Source: a bacterium (GTDB lineage: Bacteria; Patescibacteriota; Minisyncoccia; Minisyncoccales; Minisyncoccaceae). Taken from it: a stretch of 8,343 nt of DNA. The stretch spans positions 1 to 8,343 of the forward strand of contig JALNZJ010000028.1 in the NCBI GenBank assembly GCA_023229485.1, read 5' to 3'. Within the stretch, counting starts at the first letter, position 1, and each line of letters begins with the position of its first letter. The notes under the pieces were generated by a model. It was not told the origin of the DNA. It was given only the letters and a program-made list of their open reading frames with translations, and made no database searches. Positions 6,362 through 8,343 of this stretch are shown in pieces. The translations under genes were made by a program, and so were the position numbers.

Positions 6362-7402
6362 ATGTTTATAAAAAAGAAAAAAGAATTATTAATATTAATT
6401 GCTCTCTATTCCCTATTCATTTGTGGAACATCTTTTGCACTTGAAGTAACTTTCCCAAACATAGGAGGATTAACTTTAAATAGTAGCTCAAATATACCTA
6501 ACACGGTTGAGTATTTTTATAGGATAGGAGTTATCTCTGGGGCTCTTATCGCAACGATTATGATAATAGTATCAGGAGTCACAATACTTTTATCAAGAGG
6601 AGAGCCAGCCAAAATTAGCGATGCTAAAAAGAGAATGATAGGTGCTGTGTTTGGGTTAATAATTTTAGGAGGATCTTATTTGATTATCTATACCATAAAT
6701 TCGAAGATTCTAGAAATTCAAGGGCCGTCAACTACATCAATTACTGCGAGCCTTAATGGAGTTTATCTAAAAGAAGGATCAGCATCAACATTTTTAACAG
6801 TTGCAACTCCAAACTTAACCGCACAAAATTTTAATCAAAAAGCCGATCATTTTACAATTGAGCAACCACCATCAGGAGATATGAAATATGGAGCAATATT
6901 TTTTAGTGGAACTGATTATAAAGGGCAATGTTATTATAGCGGGAACAAAGGAACCGACAGTGGAAAAGCACCATTTAAGATAAGCTCAGTATATGTATTT
7001 AAAACAACAGGAAAAGAAGGGCCTGCTTTAAAAATAATAAATAACGACAACGGTAATTGCCGTTTTTTAAGTGAGACAAAACAAGGTTTTTATCCAAAAA
7101 CAACTCAAATTGCTTCTTATGGCATACCAAACAAATTAGTAAACATCGCTGACGGTCATTGGATAGAAGCAGGGTCAATTATATTGGAAGATGAAAAAAT
7201 ATTAGTATTGATAGAAACAAGGAATAAGGAATCTTGTACTATGGGAGGAGGTATTGGAGATGATAGTGCTTCATGTAATTGTCAGATTATAAAAAAGACC
7301 GGAAACGAAACATGTTATCCGTTAAAATATGACTATTCTTATAATCCAGACAGCATAGACACAATTAAGCCCGGATATGTAACTTTGTTCCAACTTAAGT
7401 AA
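6362..7402 (+). CDS. Short pilin-like protein with one Greek-key motif
   Basis: This 346-residue protein is the smallest member of the set. A Lys-rich start (FIKKKKE), hydrophobic core and SFA then LEV at residue 26 form the signal peptide. Hydrophobic helices at about 53-78 and 93-115 flank a charged loop (KISDAKKR), as in two-helix VirB2/TrbC-like proteins. After a short spacer, NGVYL, a segment like that of the two larger neighbours (ATPNLTAQNFNQ) and the Greek-key motif F181-G188 (FSGTDYKG) followed by ISSVYVF are present. The C-terminal part keeps GNC (231-233) and a KPGYVTLF ending, but is otherwise diverged and has its own Cys cluster (SCTMGGG, SCNC, ETC). The ATG follows the upstream TAA with no gap, and no Shine-Dalgarno is visible, so translation may depend on reinitiation. 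It could be the major or minimal subunit of which the larger paralogues are cargo-bearing variants; this is inference. Confidence 0.88.
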   Translation: MFIKKKKELLILIALYSLFICGTSFALEVTFPNIGGLTLNSSSNIPNTVEYFYRIGVISGALIATIMIIVSGVTILLSRGEPAKISDAKKRMIGAVFGLIILGGSYLIIYTINSKILEIQGPSTTSITASLNGVYLKEGSASTFLTVATPNLTAQNFNQKADHFTIEQPPSGDMKYGAIFFSGTDYKGQCYYSGNKGTDSGKAPFKISSVYVFKTTGKEGPALKIINNDNGNCRFLSETKQGFYPKTTQIASYGIPNKLVNIADGHWIEAGSIILEDEKILVLIETRNKESCTMGGGIGDDSASCNCQIIKKTGNETCYPLKYDYSYNPDSIDTIKPGYVTLFQLK

Positions 7403-7421
7403 TAATGCTTACTGGAATTTT
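7388..7421 (+). terminator. Possible rho-independent terminator of the plus-strand operon
   Basis: TTCCA (7388-7392) pairs with TGGAA (7413-7417). Inside, TAAGT (7396-7400) pairs with GCTTA (7407-7411, one G-U) around the loop AATAAT, with an asymmetric internal bulge (ACT against C). TTTT follows directly. The hairpin overlaps the last codons and stop of the short pilin-like gene and lies in the convergent gap before rsmA. The stem is AT-rich and the T run short, so activity is uncertain. Confidence 0.35.
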
Positions 7422-7433
7422 GTAAAAAAGATT

Positions 7434-8288
7434 CTATTCGGATTCTAAATAAGTTTTAGTCAATCTTATCCAATCATCCAAGGACAACGTTTCAGCTCGT
7501 TGGGTTGCGTCTAAATTAGAAGATTCCAGTATTTGTTTTATTTTATCTCTCTCCCCTATTTGAATTAAATTTTTTAATAATTGTTTTCGTGGAGACGAAA
7601 AACCAGCTTTTAATAATTTAAAAAAAGTTTTGGTAAATTGTTTATCGTGTAAATTTCTTTTAGGAATAAGAGAAATGACAGCACTATCAATTTTTGGCTT
7701 TGGATGGAAACAGTTTTTAGAAACAAAAAAATTTATTTTTGGATTTGCATAATAATTAATACTAATAGAAAGTAAAGAATTAATATTTTTACTGCAAATT
7801 CTTTCAGCAACCTCTTTTTGAATCATCAAAGTTATTGACTCTGGAGGATTTTCATTTTCAAGAAGCAAACGAATTAAATGAGACGTCAAGTAGTACGGAA
7901 TATTAGCGACAACTTTGTATTTTTTAGGCAACTTACAAAATAGTTCACTATTTGAATCTTTCAATTCTTTTATAGCATCACTAATAATTATTTCGACATT
8001 ATCTATCCCCTTTTCATTAAGAGAATTAATAAGCCAATTAGCTATTTTGCGATCCATCTCAACTGCGATTAATTTTTTTGAGTTTATAGCAAGAATCTCT
8101 GTTATTGTTCCAAATCCTGGTCCTATCTCTAAAACAACATCTTTTTTGCTGACATTACTTACTTCTGCTATTTTTCTGATAATATTTGCATCATGAAGAA
8201 AATTCTGCCCAAGGCTTTTTTTAGCCGAAAATCCTGCTATTTCTAGCGTTTTTTTAATATTTCCGCTTGGGGAGAATTCAGTTGACAT
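7434..8288 (-). CDS. rsmA: 16S rRNA dimethyladenosine transferase RsmA (KsgA)
   Basis: RsmA uses S-adenosylmethionine to dimethylate two adjacent adenines in the 3' terminal hairpin of 16S rRNA during late 30S subunit maturation in the cytoplasm. The 284 residues match the family length and order: SLGQNFL (25-31), SAM-binding motif I EIGPGFGT (54-61), acidic motif II VEMD (76-79), SDA (103-105), catalytic NIPYY (129-133), then FHPKPKIDSAV (194-204) and the C-terminal helical part FSSPRKQLLKNL (230-241). The loop after VAER looks a few residues shorter than usual and lacks the common PG. The chosen ATG gives the N-terminal extension (TLEIAGFSAKKSLGQNF) typical of Firmicutes-type homologues, although no Shine-Dalgarno precedes it. 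It converges on the surface-protein operon across a 31 bp gap, and nothing suggests functional linkage to it. Confidence 0.97.
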   Translation of the reverse strand: MSTEFSPSGNIKKTLEIAGFSAKKSLGQNFLHDANIIRKIAEVSNVSKKDVVLEIGPGFGTITEILAINSKKLIAVEMDRKIANWLINSLNEKGIDNVEIIISDAIKELKDSNSELFCKLPKKYKVVANIPYYLTSHLIRLLLENENPPESITLMIQKEVAERICSKNINSLLSISINYYANPKINFFVSKNCFHPKPKIDSAVISLIPKRNLHDKQFTKTFFKLLKAGFSSPRKQLLKNLIQIGERDKIKQILESSNLDATQRAETLSLDDWIRLTKTYLESE

Positions 8289-8343
8289 AGAAGATAAAAA
8301 GATTAAAATAATAATATACTATATACAGATATTGGAATAGAAA

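Noticed and set aside
2..7402. Use of an altered genetic code (UGA read as Gly, as in some CPR groups)
   Set aside because: All long frames end normally at TAA or TAG and contain no in-frame TGA. The standard bacterial code explains every gene.
7915..8196. A 93-codon plus-strand open frame opposite rsmA
   Set aside because: It lies wholly antisense to the conserved SAM-binding region of rsmA and has no independent support.
8313..8323. A -10-like TATAGT/TATATT on the minus strand upstream of rsmA
   Set aside because: The region is simply AT-rich and no convincing -35 element is seen at normal spacing, so a promoter cannot be supported.

Overview
The window is about 8.3 kb of AT-rich bacterial DNA with almost no intergenic space. 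Four genes run left to right (2-7402), and a convergent gene, rsmA (8288-7434), closes the right end. The three complete plus-strand proteins each have a signal peptide, then two hydrophobic helices joined by a short basic loop, like VirB2/TrbC-type pilins, then a large Cys-bearing extracytoplasmic part. Serial pilin-like proteins with large modular ectodomains, low G+C, tight packing and weak or absent Shine-Dalgarno sequences suggest a Patescibacteria (CPR) genome. This is inference; no 16S or other marker beyond rsmA is present. There is no in-frame TGA, so the standard bacterial code fits.

Layout. (1) 2-916: 3' part of a gene cut by the left edge. It encodes a thrombospondin-type-1-like segment and four Cys/Trp modules of the form CG...LC...W-x-W-x-C...C. 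(2) 926-3415: an 829-residue pilin-like protein with three more modules of that kind and crystallin-like Greek-key motifs. (3) 3434-6361: a 975-residue pilin-like protein carrying a complete papain-type (C1A) cysteine peptidase and two MopE-like acidic DxDxDGY/DCDDSD repeats. (4) 6362-7402: a 346-residue short version of the same design. (5) 8288-7434: the 16S rRNA dimethyladenosine transferase RsmA.

Main observation: proteins 2, 3 and 4 look like paralogues built on one scaffold: signal peptide, two-helix pilin-like anchor, Greek-key motif(s) of the type F/Y-x6-G...SS-x-x-V, and a C-terminal GNC-containing domain. Two of them carry different insertions at different joints. Protein 2 has about 325 extra residues (Cys modules plus a beta-rich domain) between the first and second Greek-key segments. 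Protein 3 has about 490 extra residues (helical segment, peptidase, acidic repeats) between the second segment and the C-terminal domain. Protein 4 has no insertion. The spacing (9, 18 and 0 bp) suggests one operon, which may end at a hairpin with a short T run at 7388-7421. A plausible but unproven reading is a set of co-expressed, envelope-anchored or pilus-like surface proteins displaying binding modules and a protease.
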